Shown here in pieces: positions 44,401-52,618 of a stretch of 64,000 nucleotides of DNA. The notes under the pieces were generated by a model, which saw nothing but the letters and a program-made list of their open reading frames with translations, was not told the DNA's origin and ran no database searches. Each line of letters opens with the position of its first letter. Position 1 is the first letter of the stretch. The translations under genes and the position numbers were made by a program. Source of the DNA: Bacillus sp. ISL-41 (GTDB taxonomy: Bacteria; Bacillota; Bacilli; Bacillales; Cytobacillaceae); NCBI RefSeq assembly GCF_018613235.1, contig NZ_JAGGQP010000008.1, positions 1 through 64,000 on the forward strand. Direction: 5' to 3'.

Positions 44401-46914
44401 ATGAAATATCTAACAACAAAAGAAGCATCCGATATATTAGGAATTACAATTAATAAAGTAAGATATTTACTTCAACGAAATACATTCACTGATGTTATTA
44501 GGGGTACTGGAAGAACACTTATTTCTGAAAATGACATAGAGGAATACAAAAAGCACCTTGAGCTGTTGGATACACTGTTTACAATTCCTGAAGCAAGTTC
44601 CCTGCTTGGTTTTAGTGAAAACAATTTATATAAACATTATGTAAAAAAGAATTTTTTCACTACGGTTCAGATGATTAATAATCATTACTACGTAAGCAAA
44701 GCGGAAATACACAAATTAATAGAGGAAAATAAATCATACTATGAGATGACAGATTTTAAAACTACCGAGGAAACAGCTAAACATTTAAATTTACATGTGG
44801 AGACAGTTCTTAGACATATTACAAAAGGTTCCTTCCCTAACGCTATAAAATCAACGTTTTACAGTTCCAGTTGGAAGATACCTAATAGGGATATAATCTC
44901 ATTTAAAGCCCGTATAAGAGCTTTAAATGAGGACTTGAAGGAGAAACGTAGAATAACAAGAGAAGAACGTTTAACAGCCGAAAAAGAACGCTTAAGTACC
45001 AAAGTAGTACATGAAGCCCAAGAAGAACCCAAAAAAAGAAAAAGAATATTATCCACTATTGAGTTGGAACTGTCTATTAACTATTATACTGTGGGACAAA
45101 TTGCACAATATTTTGGAGTCAATTCTTCCACCATTTATGCAAGGATTGAAGATGGCTTATTCAAAGACATACATACTACTGAAACTAATAATAAACGGAA
45201 AAAATATTTTATAAGTAAAACAGAAGTTCATTCTATTCCATTTGAATTGATAAAGACCGAGAAGTTAACTTTAAATACATCTTTTGAAGATAGAGTTTCT
45301 TATTATTTAAAAAGGGTCAAAAACGAAGCAAAAATTGAGGCCACAATCGAAATATTTAAAGACTATGTAACACACTTGTATTCTAATACAAGAATGAGGC
45401 AAAAACACGCATTGATAAATGTAAATGGTCGGATGTTTGTTGATTTATCTACTTTACTTACTAAGGAGCTTCATAATCATACAGATGCTGAAATAATGAA
45501 TTTAATAGCATCTTCAACCAAGCATAAAAAACAATTAATAGGCTTTTTAAATTTTATACTGGCAGTTAAATCGGATGAATGTAAATTTAGAAATAAGTAT
45601 AACTATACTTCAAAAATCCATACCCAAATGGATAAAGAAATCTATTCCAGAAGTGAATTTAAACAATACTATGATTACGTTAAAAACATTAGCATACATA
45701 AAGAAAAATCTTTATTACAACCTGAATATGCTGAAACTTGGTTCTACATTTTTATGCACATGACTAATGCCTGGAGACGTTCGGATATACTTAACTTCCC
45801 TTTGATAAATTTTTCGGAGATACCAAATGACTATATTGAGCGTGTTTTAAATGATGGAATTCCAGTTTCTGATGCCCAATCTATTATTAACATTGTTTCA
45901 GAGCAATGGGAAAGATTTGTCATTAGTAAGACGAAGGTCTTAAACAAATTTTTAGTGAATATGGATATGCTTGAAACAGCATCCACTATATTACTAACGA
46001 TTGAATTACATAGAAGAAAAGAAAATTACAATAATGAATATCTACTCCCTTTAATGCAAAAGAGAAGTTCATTTTCTCCTTTAATCAATTCGTTTTTTCA
46101 CGCTCACCCTACTTTAAAGTCATTTTCCAGTAGGATAGCAAACAGGAGTTTAATGACTTACTTCTTTCACAGTGTTTCTAAAGGCTCAAAAAATGGTGAT
46201 GTGGCACATCTCCTCGCACAAAGACTAAGAAGACATATGGACCAAGATACGGTTAGTCAGTACGTTATGAATACCAACGAAGACGAATTCCTCGATGATA
46301 CTTCTTATAATCTGTTTAAAAGGGGGCATTTTGGTTGGCTATATAATTCTTTAGTAGACATAGCAATAAATAAAAAAGAATTGAAACTATCGCTGGAGGA
46401 AAAAACAAGAATAATAGAATTGTATCAACAACAGTATTCCCCTTCTGAAATAGAAGAAATATCGTCTTATTTTTTAGAGCAACAAAATAAACAAAAATCA
46501 ATCGCACTTGAAATTGCTCTTTTACCAAACGATGAAATTGAAAAACGGTTGTACAGTATATATGTGGGAGCAATGCCCTCAAAGGAAGAATACTCACAAT
46601 GTTTTTATAGTGAAAACTGCAAAAATCCGACAGGAAACTGTAAAACATGCCCTTATATTATTCCAAGAACCCATCTATTAACTTCACTGAAAAATGACTT
46701 GGTACATATTATAAGTGATATTAGGAATTTGGATGAACATGATGTTTATGAACGAATCAGAAAAACACATATACTGTATAAATTGCTTGGTTTAGTAAGC
46801 CAATCAATAAAGTCCTTTGATAAAGAATACGTTAATAGCTTTATAGCGTTAAAACCATTGGAAACGAGCTTAGAAGCTATAAATGATAAAATCTATTTAC
46901 CTGAAAGGAATTAA
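44401..46914 (+). CDS. Large recombinase-like protein 2 with four N-terminal HTH units and a Cys cluster
   Basis: This 837-aa protein has an N-terminal quarter with four excisionase/MerR-like helix-turn-helix units at about residues 2-26, 59-83, 117-143 and 228-252. Each has the pattern T-x-x-[EQ]-A/I-A-x-x-L/F-G-[IVF] and then a recognition helix. A charged linker (about 170-225) separates the last two. The rest matches a diverged tyrosine recombinase: ANAWRRSDILNF carries the first Arg (about 459-460) and NRSLMTYFFHS ... HLLAQRLRRHMDQDTVSQYV the second box. A C-terminal Cys set (CFYSENCKNPTGNCKTC, about 734) probably binds zinc. The active site may be partly degenerate. The ribosome site is AGGAG. 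Confidence 0.75.
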   Translation: MKYLTTKEASDILGITINKVRYLLQRNTFTDVIRGTGRTLISENDIEEYKKHLELLDTLFTIPEASSLLGFSENNLYKHYVKKNFFTTVQMINNHYYVSKAEIHKLIEENKSYYEMTDFKTTEETAKHLNLHVETVLRHITKGSFPNAIKSTFYSSSWKIPNRDIISFKARIRALNEDLKEKRRITREERLTAEKERLSTKVVHEAQEEPKKRKRILSTIELELSINYYTVGQIAQYFGVNSSTIYARIEDGLFKDIHTTETNNKRKKYFISKTEVHSIPFELIKTEKLTLNTSFEDRVSYYLKRVKNEAKIEATIEIFKDYVTHLYSNTRMRQKHALINVNGRMFVDLSTLLTKELHNHTDAEIMNLIASSTKHKKQLIGFLNFILAVKSDECKFRNKYNYTSKIHTQMDKEIYSRSEFKQYYDYVKNISIHKEKSLLQPEYAETWFYIFMHMTNAWRRSDILNFPLINFSEIPNDYIERVLNDGIPVSDAQSIINIVSEQWERFVISKTKVLNKFLVNMDMLETASTILLTIELHRRKENYNNEYLLPLMQKRSSFSPLINSFFHAHPTLKSFSSRIANRSLMTYFFHSVSKGSKNGDVAHLLAQRLRRHMDQDTVSQYVMNTNEDEFLDDTSYNLFKRGHFGWLYNSLVDIAINKKELKLSLEEKTRIIELYQQQYSPSEIEEISSYFLEQQNKQKSIALEIALLPNDEIEKRLYSIYVGAMPSKEEYSQCFYSENCKNPTGNCKTCPYIIPRTHLLTSLKNDLVHIISDIRNLDEHDVYERIRKTHILYKLLGLVSQSIKSFDKEYVNSFIALKPLETSLEAINDKIYLPERN

Positions 46915-48541
46915 GGACTTGAACATATTAGTTAAGCTACATACATTACAGGAAACTCCCAATGAGAAAATATCATTTAAAAACAGCGAGTACGGTTTTA
47001 AATCTGAAGATGTCGAAACTTATTTGAAAATATATGAGGGATTAAAGAATGAAGGTGTAATAAAATCGGGTGAGTTTTCAGAATCTATTTGGCTCTTGAA
47101 AAACGTTAAGAAAAAGTCTACCGTTACTTTCACATTTGATTTGGAACTGCATAAGGAATTTAATTTAGCCTTAAAATGCTTTATTGTTAATTTGATTAAT
47201 ACCGATTACACTCTTGACCATTTGAAGTCTATGTTAACAAATATACGACAAGCCTTTATAGAAAGCAGACAGTTTGAACCAGCATTTCTGAGACAATATG
47301 AAGATATTTTAATGGCAACAACCGATAGAAAGAAAGAACAATTAATTCAAAGCAATCTGAAGTTTGCGGAATTTTACACAAACCACTGGAATAGTGAATA
47401 TGAAAAGTTGTTTAAATCCATTTCCCTTCCAAAGAGAAAAATCAGAACGTTGCCACATTATGAAAGTATAATTCAATTCGATGATATATTACTTGATTTT
47501 ATGAAAAAATGTACCACTGACCAAAGGAAAAAATATTTGCCTATTCTCTTATGGTGGAGAATAACAAAAATCATCCCTCTACGCCCCAGTGATTTTTTAG
47601 ACCTTAAAGCCGACTGTCTCTCTTCGGGAAATAATACATTTAGTATTACTGTTCCAAGAAATAAGCAAAAAGGAAATGGTCAAATTGAAATTACTAACAC
47701 TTTGAAAATTACCAAGGAGATATATGACCTTATCTCTGAATACTTATCTCTTCAAAGTCAAACGGAAAAAAGCGAGTATCTTTTTGCTTATATGCCTTAC
47801 AATTCCTTTATAAAGGAACGGTCAAGACATAATGCTAAAAGTAGAAGAAATCGAACCGACAAGATGGACAATGCTCAAATGGAAGAGTTGTTAGATGACT
47901 TCTATGTGGATGTAATAGGTGAACAGTATGGTTATCCAGATTTGGAGCGAGTGAAGTTAGGTGATACTCGACATTTTGCATTTTGTAATATGATGTTACA
48001 GGGCTTTAATGAGTTGACGATTGCCAGAATCGGTGGACATTTAAATTTAAAATCCCAAATTACTTATTCAAGCCATCTTGATTATTTTGCGGAAGCACGA
48101 GTAAGAATATTGTCTGAGACAATAAAAAGAAATAGAGAACAAGATTTAGGAGATGCGTTCCTATCTGATTCAAATGCCCTAATCGTTAGAAGTAAGCTAA
48201 CAAAGGGAGAAACAACGGATATAAGAATACAAGGAGGATTTTGTAGAGATAGTAGCTTCCCAAACAATTGTATAGATAATTGTATATTTTGTTCTCATTT
48301 TCAACTTGATTTAATAAACAATCCCGAAATGGTCAACTCATTAAAATTACAATCAAATAAATATTCTCAGAATATAAAAGACCAAATTGAAACAATGCAA
48401 CGTTTCTCAAAAGATATGCTTTATGATAAAAGCACATTGAAATATTCTCATGAAGACCAAGAACAGCTATCTATTCTTGCAAGAAAACTAACGGAATTAT
48501 TCAATAAAAAAGCCCTTATTGATTCTTATATTCCTAAGTAA
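46883..48541 (+). CDS. Tyrosine recombinase 3 of the element (TnpB-like) with C-terminal zinc cluster
   Basis: In this 552-aa protein the catalytic residues are Arg about 234 (IPLRPSDFLDL), Arg-His about 363-364 (GDTRHFAF), His about 386 (IGGH) and Tyr about 395 (QITYSSH). The His of the HxxR box appears replaced by Gly. The C-terminal region has a Cys-rich motif (GFCRDSSFPNNCIDNCIFC) as in Tn554 TnpB-type proteins. It overlaps the preceding gene by 32 bp from ATG 46883. A TTG at 46919 has a better ribosome site (GAAAGGA, 8 nt) and may be the true start. It is part of the same operon. Confidence 0.82.
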   Translation: MIKSIYLKGIKDLNILVKLHTLQETPNEKISFKNSEYGFKSEDVETYLKIYEGLKNEGVIKSGEFSESIWLLKNVKKKSTVTFTFDLELHKEFNLALKCFIVNLINTDYTLDHLKSMLTNIRQAFIESRQFEPAFLRQYEDILMATTDRKKEQLIQSNLKFAEFYTNHWNSEYEKLFKSISLPKRKIRTLPHYESIIQFDDILLDFMKKCTTDQRKKYLPILLWWRITKIIPLRPSDFLDLKADCLSSGNNTFSITVPRNKQKGNGQIEITNTLKITKEIYDLISEYLSLQSQTEKSEYLFAYMPYNSFIKERSRHNAKSRRNRTDKMDNAQMEELLDDFYVDVIGEQYGYPDLERVKLGDTRHFAFCNMMLQGFNELTIARIGGHLNLKSQITYSSHLDYFAEARVRILSETIKRNREQDLGDAFLSDSNALIVRSKLTKGETTDIRIQGGFCRDSSFPNNCIDNCIFCSHFQLDLINNPEMVNSLKLQSNKYSQNIKDQIETMQRFSKDMLYDKSTLKYSHEDQEQLSILARKLTELFNKKALIDSYIPK

Positions 48542-48566
48542 TGTTAAATGAAAGCGAGATAAAGTT

Positions 48567-49145
48567 ATGATTAATAAAAAAGGTAGACCTCAACGTTACA
48601 GCAAGGAAGAACTATTAGAAATACTAACAAATTATGCGTTAAACAACATAGGGAAAATAACTTTTCTTAACTTAGAAAAAGAAACAGGAATACATCGTCA
48701 TATATGGTCTCGTAGAATGAGTGAACAAATTAATGAGTTAAACCAATCATATAGTTCTCTTGATGCTGAAAGTTTTGAGGCAATTCCTTTACCTAATATT
48801 ATAGATACTGTAAATAAGTATTGGGAAAATAAGAAAGCGATGATTAACGCTCTTAATGAATACAATACCTATATACAAGCTCTTTGGGAAAAAGCTGTGG
48901 CATTTGAAAAAGCAAGTCAAAAAGAAAGAGAACTTTTACAATTACTTGAAGAAAAGGACAAGGAAATTAGGTTTCTCAAAGACAATAGAGATTTTTATAA
49001 AAATGAATATCAAAAAATTTCCATAGAAAGTACGTATGACCATAAACAAAAGGAAAACAATATTGAGAATGTTATAAATATAAACGATAAAAAGAAGATG
49101 ACAACCTCTAATTGGAAAGATAATTTCCCTGGTTTATTTGAATAG
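48567..49145 (+). CDS. Small helical protein, TnpC/DUF6262-like
   Basis: In this 192-aa protein, the N-terminus (KGRPQRYSKEELLEILTNYA) is a basic helix-turn-helix type start. The middle (about 95-150) is a long, Glu/Lys-rich coiled coil (KEKDKEIRFLKDNRDFYKNE). The position and size match the third, small accessory protein of Tn554-like recombinase modules, which helps orient the reaction. The family assignment is tentative. The ribosome site is weak. It lies 25 bp after recombinase 3. Confidence 0.6.
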   Translation: MINKKGRPQRYSKEELLEILTNYALNNIGKITFLNLEKETGIHRHIWSRRMSEQINELNQSYSSLDAESFEAIPLPNIIDTVNKYWENKKAMINALNEYNTYIQALWEKAVAFEKASQKERELLQLLEEKDKEIRFLKDNRDFYKNEYQKISIESTYDHKQKENNIENVININDKKKMTTSNWKDNFPGLFE

Positions 49146-49185
49146 AATAATTATGAAGCACACAGTTAGATAAAGAGGTGAAAGA

Positions 49186-50649
49186 ATGTTTGATATTGGA
49201 GAATATGAATTTTTGATGTATGGATTTACTGAATATGCGACAGAACATGTAAAACTTAAACCAAGTACATTTTCAAGATACAAGGTTATTCTTGATGATT
49301 ATTTTGAAAAATATATAATTGATAAAATTGCCAAAGGAGATTATGCAGAAATTTTTAACATTGATAGGCTTTCTTTAATTAAGAGAAAATCTAATAATGT
49401 TAGACCAAGTTTATTGCAGTTCTTGGAGTTTTTACGTTATGAAAGTTTTATTGAACAGAATGTATACTATCAATTTAACAATGATATTAAATCCATCTTT
49501 TTTGCGGAAGAGCAAGTTGAAAATAATGAAGATGAAATAGACTTTTTGACGCCAAATGATATTAGAACTTTATTCAGTGGTCGTTTAGTTTTCAAGTATG
49601 ATTACGAAGAGGCACTAATTCCGTTGGTTTGTTCGCTTACCTTCTTTAATATGTTTAAACAGGAAGATGTGGTAAAACTTTTATTATCAGATATTGACTT
49701 TGAGAAAAAACGTATAAGAAATGTAAGACGTTTGGAAGCAAATTCTGACTTAGTAGAATGGTTATCTTTAAATGATATAACTTTTGAATACTTAACGGAC
49801 TATCTAAAGTATCGAAATAAGCAAGGTTATTCTGGTGACATTCTTTTAATTATGGAAAACAGCACTTTAGATAATGGAAAAATCAATAGGCTCTTCAGTT
49901 GTTTTGATAGAGTCGCTAATAAGGGATTATTTAGGGGGAAAAAGATTTATCAAGAACTTTTGAGAAGAAGTATGATGTTCCATATACTTCATTCTACCGA
50001 TGGAAGAGGTATTTACAAAATATTATTAGAACAAGATATAACTAAACCATTTGAATATGCCTTTAATGAATATATATCTATCATGAGGGCTGAAAATAAA
50101 AGTATTGTGAGTGCAAACTATAACATTGAAGATATTTTACCGAATAAAAAACCAGATACTCTCTTAAGAAACCAATATTCGGAAAGGAATGACGTTAATG
50201 AACAAGATATTCATGATTTCGATATGAATAATGAAAGAAATCTCGAACAAAATAAAGTTTCTATACAAAGAATGGTAAGGGATAGTAAAATAGCCAGACA
50301 ACTAAAGATTTCCTATAACAACGAATGTCAGCTTTGTGGTTATAAATTGAGAAAATCTAACGGTGAGTTCACCTCTGAAGCACACCATCTTCAACCATAT
50401 AATAAATTACATAGAGGTGATGATATTAGTCATAACATAATTGTATTATGTCCCAACTGTCACACCCAATTTGATGATTTGTACTTTGCAATTAATCCCG
50501 AAACTGAGGAAGTACACTGCATTTTTGAAGCCGAAGATGAATATCATTTGTCCAAACTCAAGATGAATGAAGGTCATATTCTCGGAAAGAAATACTTACA
50601 GTATACTTGGAACTTATTTGAAAGAAATAAGGAAATAAACTTTATTTAA
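49186..50649 (+). CDS. Degenerate tyrosine-recombinase-like protein fused to an HNH nuclease
   Basis: This 487-aa protein has an N-terminal part (about 1-110) resembling a SAM-like core-binding domain. The middle (about 140-310) follows the recombinase fold: LTFFNMFKQEDVVKLLLSDID sits where the first catalytic Arg should be, but Lys is present, and RRSMMFHILHSTDGRGIYK lies near the second box. The C-terminal domain (about 380-450) is an HNH nuclease with two CxxC knuckles (CQLC, CPNC), AHH and a following N and H (CPNCHTQFDD). The zinc and catalytic residues look complete. An AGAGGTGA site is present. This is the fifth gene of the operon. Its role in transposition or in target cleavage is unknown. 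Confidence 0.72.
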   Translation: MFDIGEYEFLMYGFTEYATEHVKLKPSTFSRYKVILDDYFEKYIIDKIAKGDYAEIFNIDRLSLIKRKSNNVRPSLLQFLEFLRYESFIEQNVYYQFNNDIKSIFFAEEQVENNEDEIDFLTPNDIRTLFSGRLVFKYDYEEALIPLVCSLTFFNMFKQEDVVKLLLSDIDFEKKRIRNVRRLEANSDLVEWLSLNDITFEYLTDYLKYRNKQGYSGDILLIMENSTLDNGKINRLFSCFDRVANKGLFRGKKIYQELLRRSMMFHILHSTDGRGIYKILLEQDITKPFEYAFNEYISIMRAENKSIVSANYNIEDILPNKKPDTLLRNQYSERNDVNEQDIHDFDMNNERNLEQNKVSIQRMVRDSKIARQLKISYNNECQLCGYKLRKSNGEFTSEAHHLQPYNKLHRGDDISHNIIVLCPNCHTQFDDLYFAINPETEEVHCIFEAEDEYHLSKLKMNEGHILGKKYLQYTWNLFERNKEINFI

Positions 50650-50771
50650 AAATGCTTTATGTACACATTTCTTTTTAGTGTTAAAGAAATTTCAAGAGTT
50701 TCTCGCTTTTGTATATAAAGATAGGCATACGTTTCACAAATTTAAGTACAGAAAAAGGAGAATTATTCTAT

Positions 50772-50984
50772 ATGACAGGGAAATACAGAAATGAACTAAT
50801 TTCTGGCTTAACAGTAGATGTTGTATTAAAGAAGAACCAAAGAACGGGAATCTTAACTCGTGGGAAAATTGAAAAATTACTAACAAACAGTTCCTATCAT
50901 CCATACGGAATTAAAGTGAAATTACAGGATGGACAAGTTGGAAGAGTTCAAGCGATTATTATGGATAGCTCAGATAAGCAGTAA
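50772..50984 (+). CDS. ywbE: Complete divergent ywbE-like gene carried by the element
   Basis: This is a 70-aa DUF2196 protein: MTGKYRNELISGLTVDVVLK at the start and HPYGIKVKLQDGQVGRVQ near the end. By eye about 34 of 59 aligned residues match the interrupted host copy reconstructed from its two halves, so it is a separate homologue rather than a repeat of the host gene. The ATG at 50772 follows AAAAAGGAG by 11 nt. It lies between the HNH fusion gene and the element's right end, with an ATGTACAC repeat upstream (50659-50666). The DUF2196 function is unknown. It probably restores the lost function. Confidence 0.85.
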   Translation: MTGKYRNELISGLTVDVVLKKNQRTGILTRGKIEKLLTNSSYHPYGIKVKLQDGQVGRVQAIIMDSSDKQ

Positions 50985-51048
50985 TCAATTCAATTCTATC
51001 TAATATTTAAAAACACCTTTAACCGACTTTTCTTCAGGAAATTAGTTA

Positions 51049-51144
51049 TTAATGTACATGATTTTTATTGTACATTAATAAAAAGGAAGAAAACTCACTA
51101 TTTTCAACGTCTCACCAATTATGTACACAATTTAAAGTGTACAT
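51049..51144. repeat. Right-end TGTAC palindrome cluster
   Basis: Two palindromes are present. TTAATGTACA (51049-51058) pairs with TGTACATTAA (51069-51078). ATGTACAC (51121-51128) pairs with GTGTACAT (51137-51144). The outer one, inverted, matches the left end, giving imperfect terminal inverted repeats. They are likely recombinase-binding sites. Confidence 0.7.
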
Positions 51145-51150
51145 ATCGTG

Positions 51151-51204
51151 AAGGTCAGGCTGGAGGACGGACAGGTAGGCCGCGTAAAGGAAATACTGGA
51201 GTAA
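51151..51204 (+). pseudogene. ywbE: 3' part of ywbE left of the stop codon
   Basis: In frame, 51151-51204 reads KVRLEDGQVGRVKEILE then TAA. It is the missing end of the host ywbE whose start is at 42900. Joining codon 51 (Ile) to this Lys restores a normal DUF2196 protein of about 68 residues. Confidence 0.88.
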
Positions 51205-51264
51205 CGCTTTACCTTGCCTTTACTGACTAGTATGGAATTCCAGAATAAGTCCCATAGACAATAA

Positions 51265-51300
51265 ATTAAGCATTAAAGGGTAATCCCTTTAATGCTTAAT
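51265..51300. terminator. Bidirectional terminator after ywbE
   Basis: A 16-bp perfect stem (51265-51280 with 51285-51300, loop TAAT) lies between the 3' end of the host ywbE and the convergent antiporter gene. It is probably the native ywbE terminator. Confidence 0.8.
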
Positions 51301-52441
51301 TAGTCTTTTCCTTTACTTTTTCAACAATCATGTTATTCAGCCTCGGCGCCAACTGGAACATGATTGTACCGATGATGGCAATCACCAAAATATAAATGCT
51401 GGCAAAGATCTTTAGCTCTCCGGTTGCCAGCGCAGCTATGATCACGGAGAATTCTCCTCTTTGTGTCAGTGAGAGCCCCGCTTTCAATGAATCACTTCTT
51501 GAAAGACCATACCATTGCCCACCAATATAACCCACGATTAATTTATGGATCAATGACCACAGAACGAGAACAATCAATAGTCCTAAATAAGGGATGTCTT
51601 TTGTCATTTCTATATGAAGGCCAAAATTCAGGAAGAAAAAGGGAAGAAAAATATTTCTTACTGGCAATGCAGCTTTTTCTACCTTGTCCTTAATTGAAAG
51701 CTCAGACAGCATCATTCCGGCAAGAAAAGCTCCGATTACCTCTGATAACCCAAGAAGCATCGCAATCCCGCCGTATGTTAGCGCAATGCCCGTAATCAAC
51801 ACAATAAAAATATCATCCTGGTCAATTTCTCTTAACATAGTTTCTGCCTTTTTGAAAACCACCCTGGCAAAGAACATGGCAATCCCTGCGAGAAGTACAA
51901 TCTTCAAAATAATTAACAGAAAATCAGTTACTGTAAACCCCTCCCCGGAAAGACCGATCAGTACGGTTACAAGTATAGGAGCAATCAAATCCTCGAAAAC
52001 CAGGATCAGGAGCATGAATTCTGATTCATTGTTTTCAGTCCTGTTTTTATCTTCAATCAATTTTGCTGTGATAGAAGAACTGGTAGCGTAGACAATACCT
52101 CCGACAATTAATGATGAAACCCAATCGAGACCGAACAGCAGTGCTATTCCCGCAGTTACAAGTATCCCAAGCACAGCATCCAGCAATCCGCCTCTCCATA
52201 CCTTCGCACTGTTCGAAATCAACCTGTTGACCGGGAACTTCAAGCCGAGAATAAAGAACAACAGGATCAGACCGATCTCCCCTGCCATTTCAATTACCTT
52301 TGATTCCTTAATAACCAAGGATAAAATCAGACCAAGCAAAATATATAATAATATATCCGGTATTTTTATTAATTTGATGCCGATCATACCAATCAAAAAT
52401 AGCATCAGTAAAAAGAGTCCAATGACTAAAGTAAGATTCAA
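51296..52441 (-). CDS. Cation:proton antiporter, CPA2 family
   Basis: This 381-aa protein has about 12 membrane helices and the KefB/Na+-H+ exchanger domain. Helix 5-6 carries the central motif (LVFEDLIAPILV, with the charged ED pair inside the membrane). The N-terminus reads LLLGLILSLV and the C-terminus GLSLTQRGEFSVIIAALAT. It lacks a TrkA-N regulatory domain, so a separate partner may exist elsewhere. The TTG start at 52441 follows AAAGGTGTT. A reading to 52462 is less likely. The ion specificity (Na+ or K+) is unknown. Confidence 0.83.
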   Translation of the reverse strand: MNLTLVIGLFLLMLFLIGMIGIKLIKIPDILLYILLGLILSLVIKESKVIEMAGEIGLILLFFILGLKFPVNRLISNSAKVWRGGLLDAVLGILVTAGIALLFGLDWVSSLIVGGIVYATSSSITAKLIEDKNRTENNESEFMLLILVFEDLIAPILVTVLIGLSGEGFTVTDFLLIILKIVLLAGIAMFFARVVFKKAETMLREIDQDDIFIVLITGIALTYGGIAMLLGLSEVIGAFLAGMMLSELSIKDKVEKAALPVRNIFLPFFFLNFGLHIEMTKDIPYLGLLIVLVLWSLIHKLIVGYIGGQWYGLSRSDSLKAGLSLTQRGEFSVIIAALATGELKIFASIYILVIAIIGTIMFQLAPRLNNMIVEKVKEKTN

Positions 52442-52618
52442 CCTGCAACAACACCTTTTCAATTTTTATAAGCAATAACCTTCCTAATTACTACCCACTT
52501 TCCTAAAAATCAACACTGGAAAATAAAATTATGAAAGGTCTTTCTTTTAGTTTGGCTGAAAAGTTGTGGTAAAATTAGTTATAAAAGTCATATGGAAGAA
52601 TCTATTAAGGGGGAAGAA

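Larger units (their letters stand above)
43051..51150 (+). mobile_element. About 8.1-kb tri-recombinase element inserted in ywbE
   Basis: The element lies between the two halves of ywbE. Its ends begin with ATGTATAC (43057-43064) and, inverted, ATGTACAC (RC of 51137-51144). The exact crossover lies within about 6 bp of these ends: TTAATA at the left and ATCGTG at the right. It is more A/T-rich than the host. All six genes point right: three tyrosine-recombinase-type proteins, a helical DNA-binding-like protein, a recombinase-HNH fusion and a complete ywbE-like gene. There is no DDE transposase, conjugation or phage gene. The organisation is like the Tn554, GInt and recombinase-in-trio groups. 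Confidence 0.88.

Noticed and set aside
43188-50984. Prophage or integrative conjugative element
   Set aside because: No capsid, terminase, relaxase or mating genes are present; only recombinase-type genes, an HNH protein and a ywbE-like gene.
52592-52618. Upstream ATG of the first YitT gene
   Set aside because: No ribosome site precedes it, while the ATG at 52619 follows AAGGGGGAAG.
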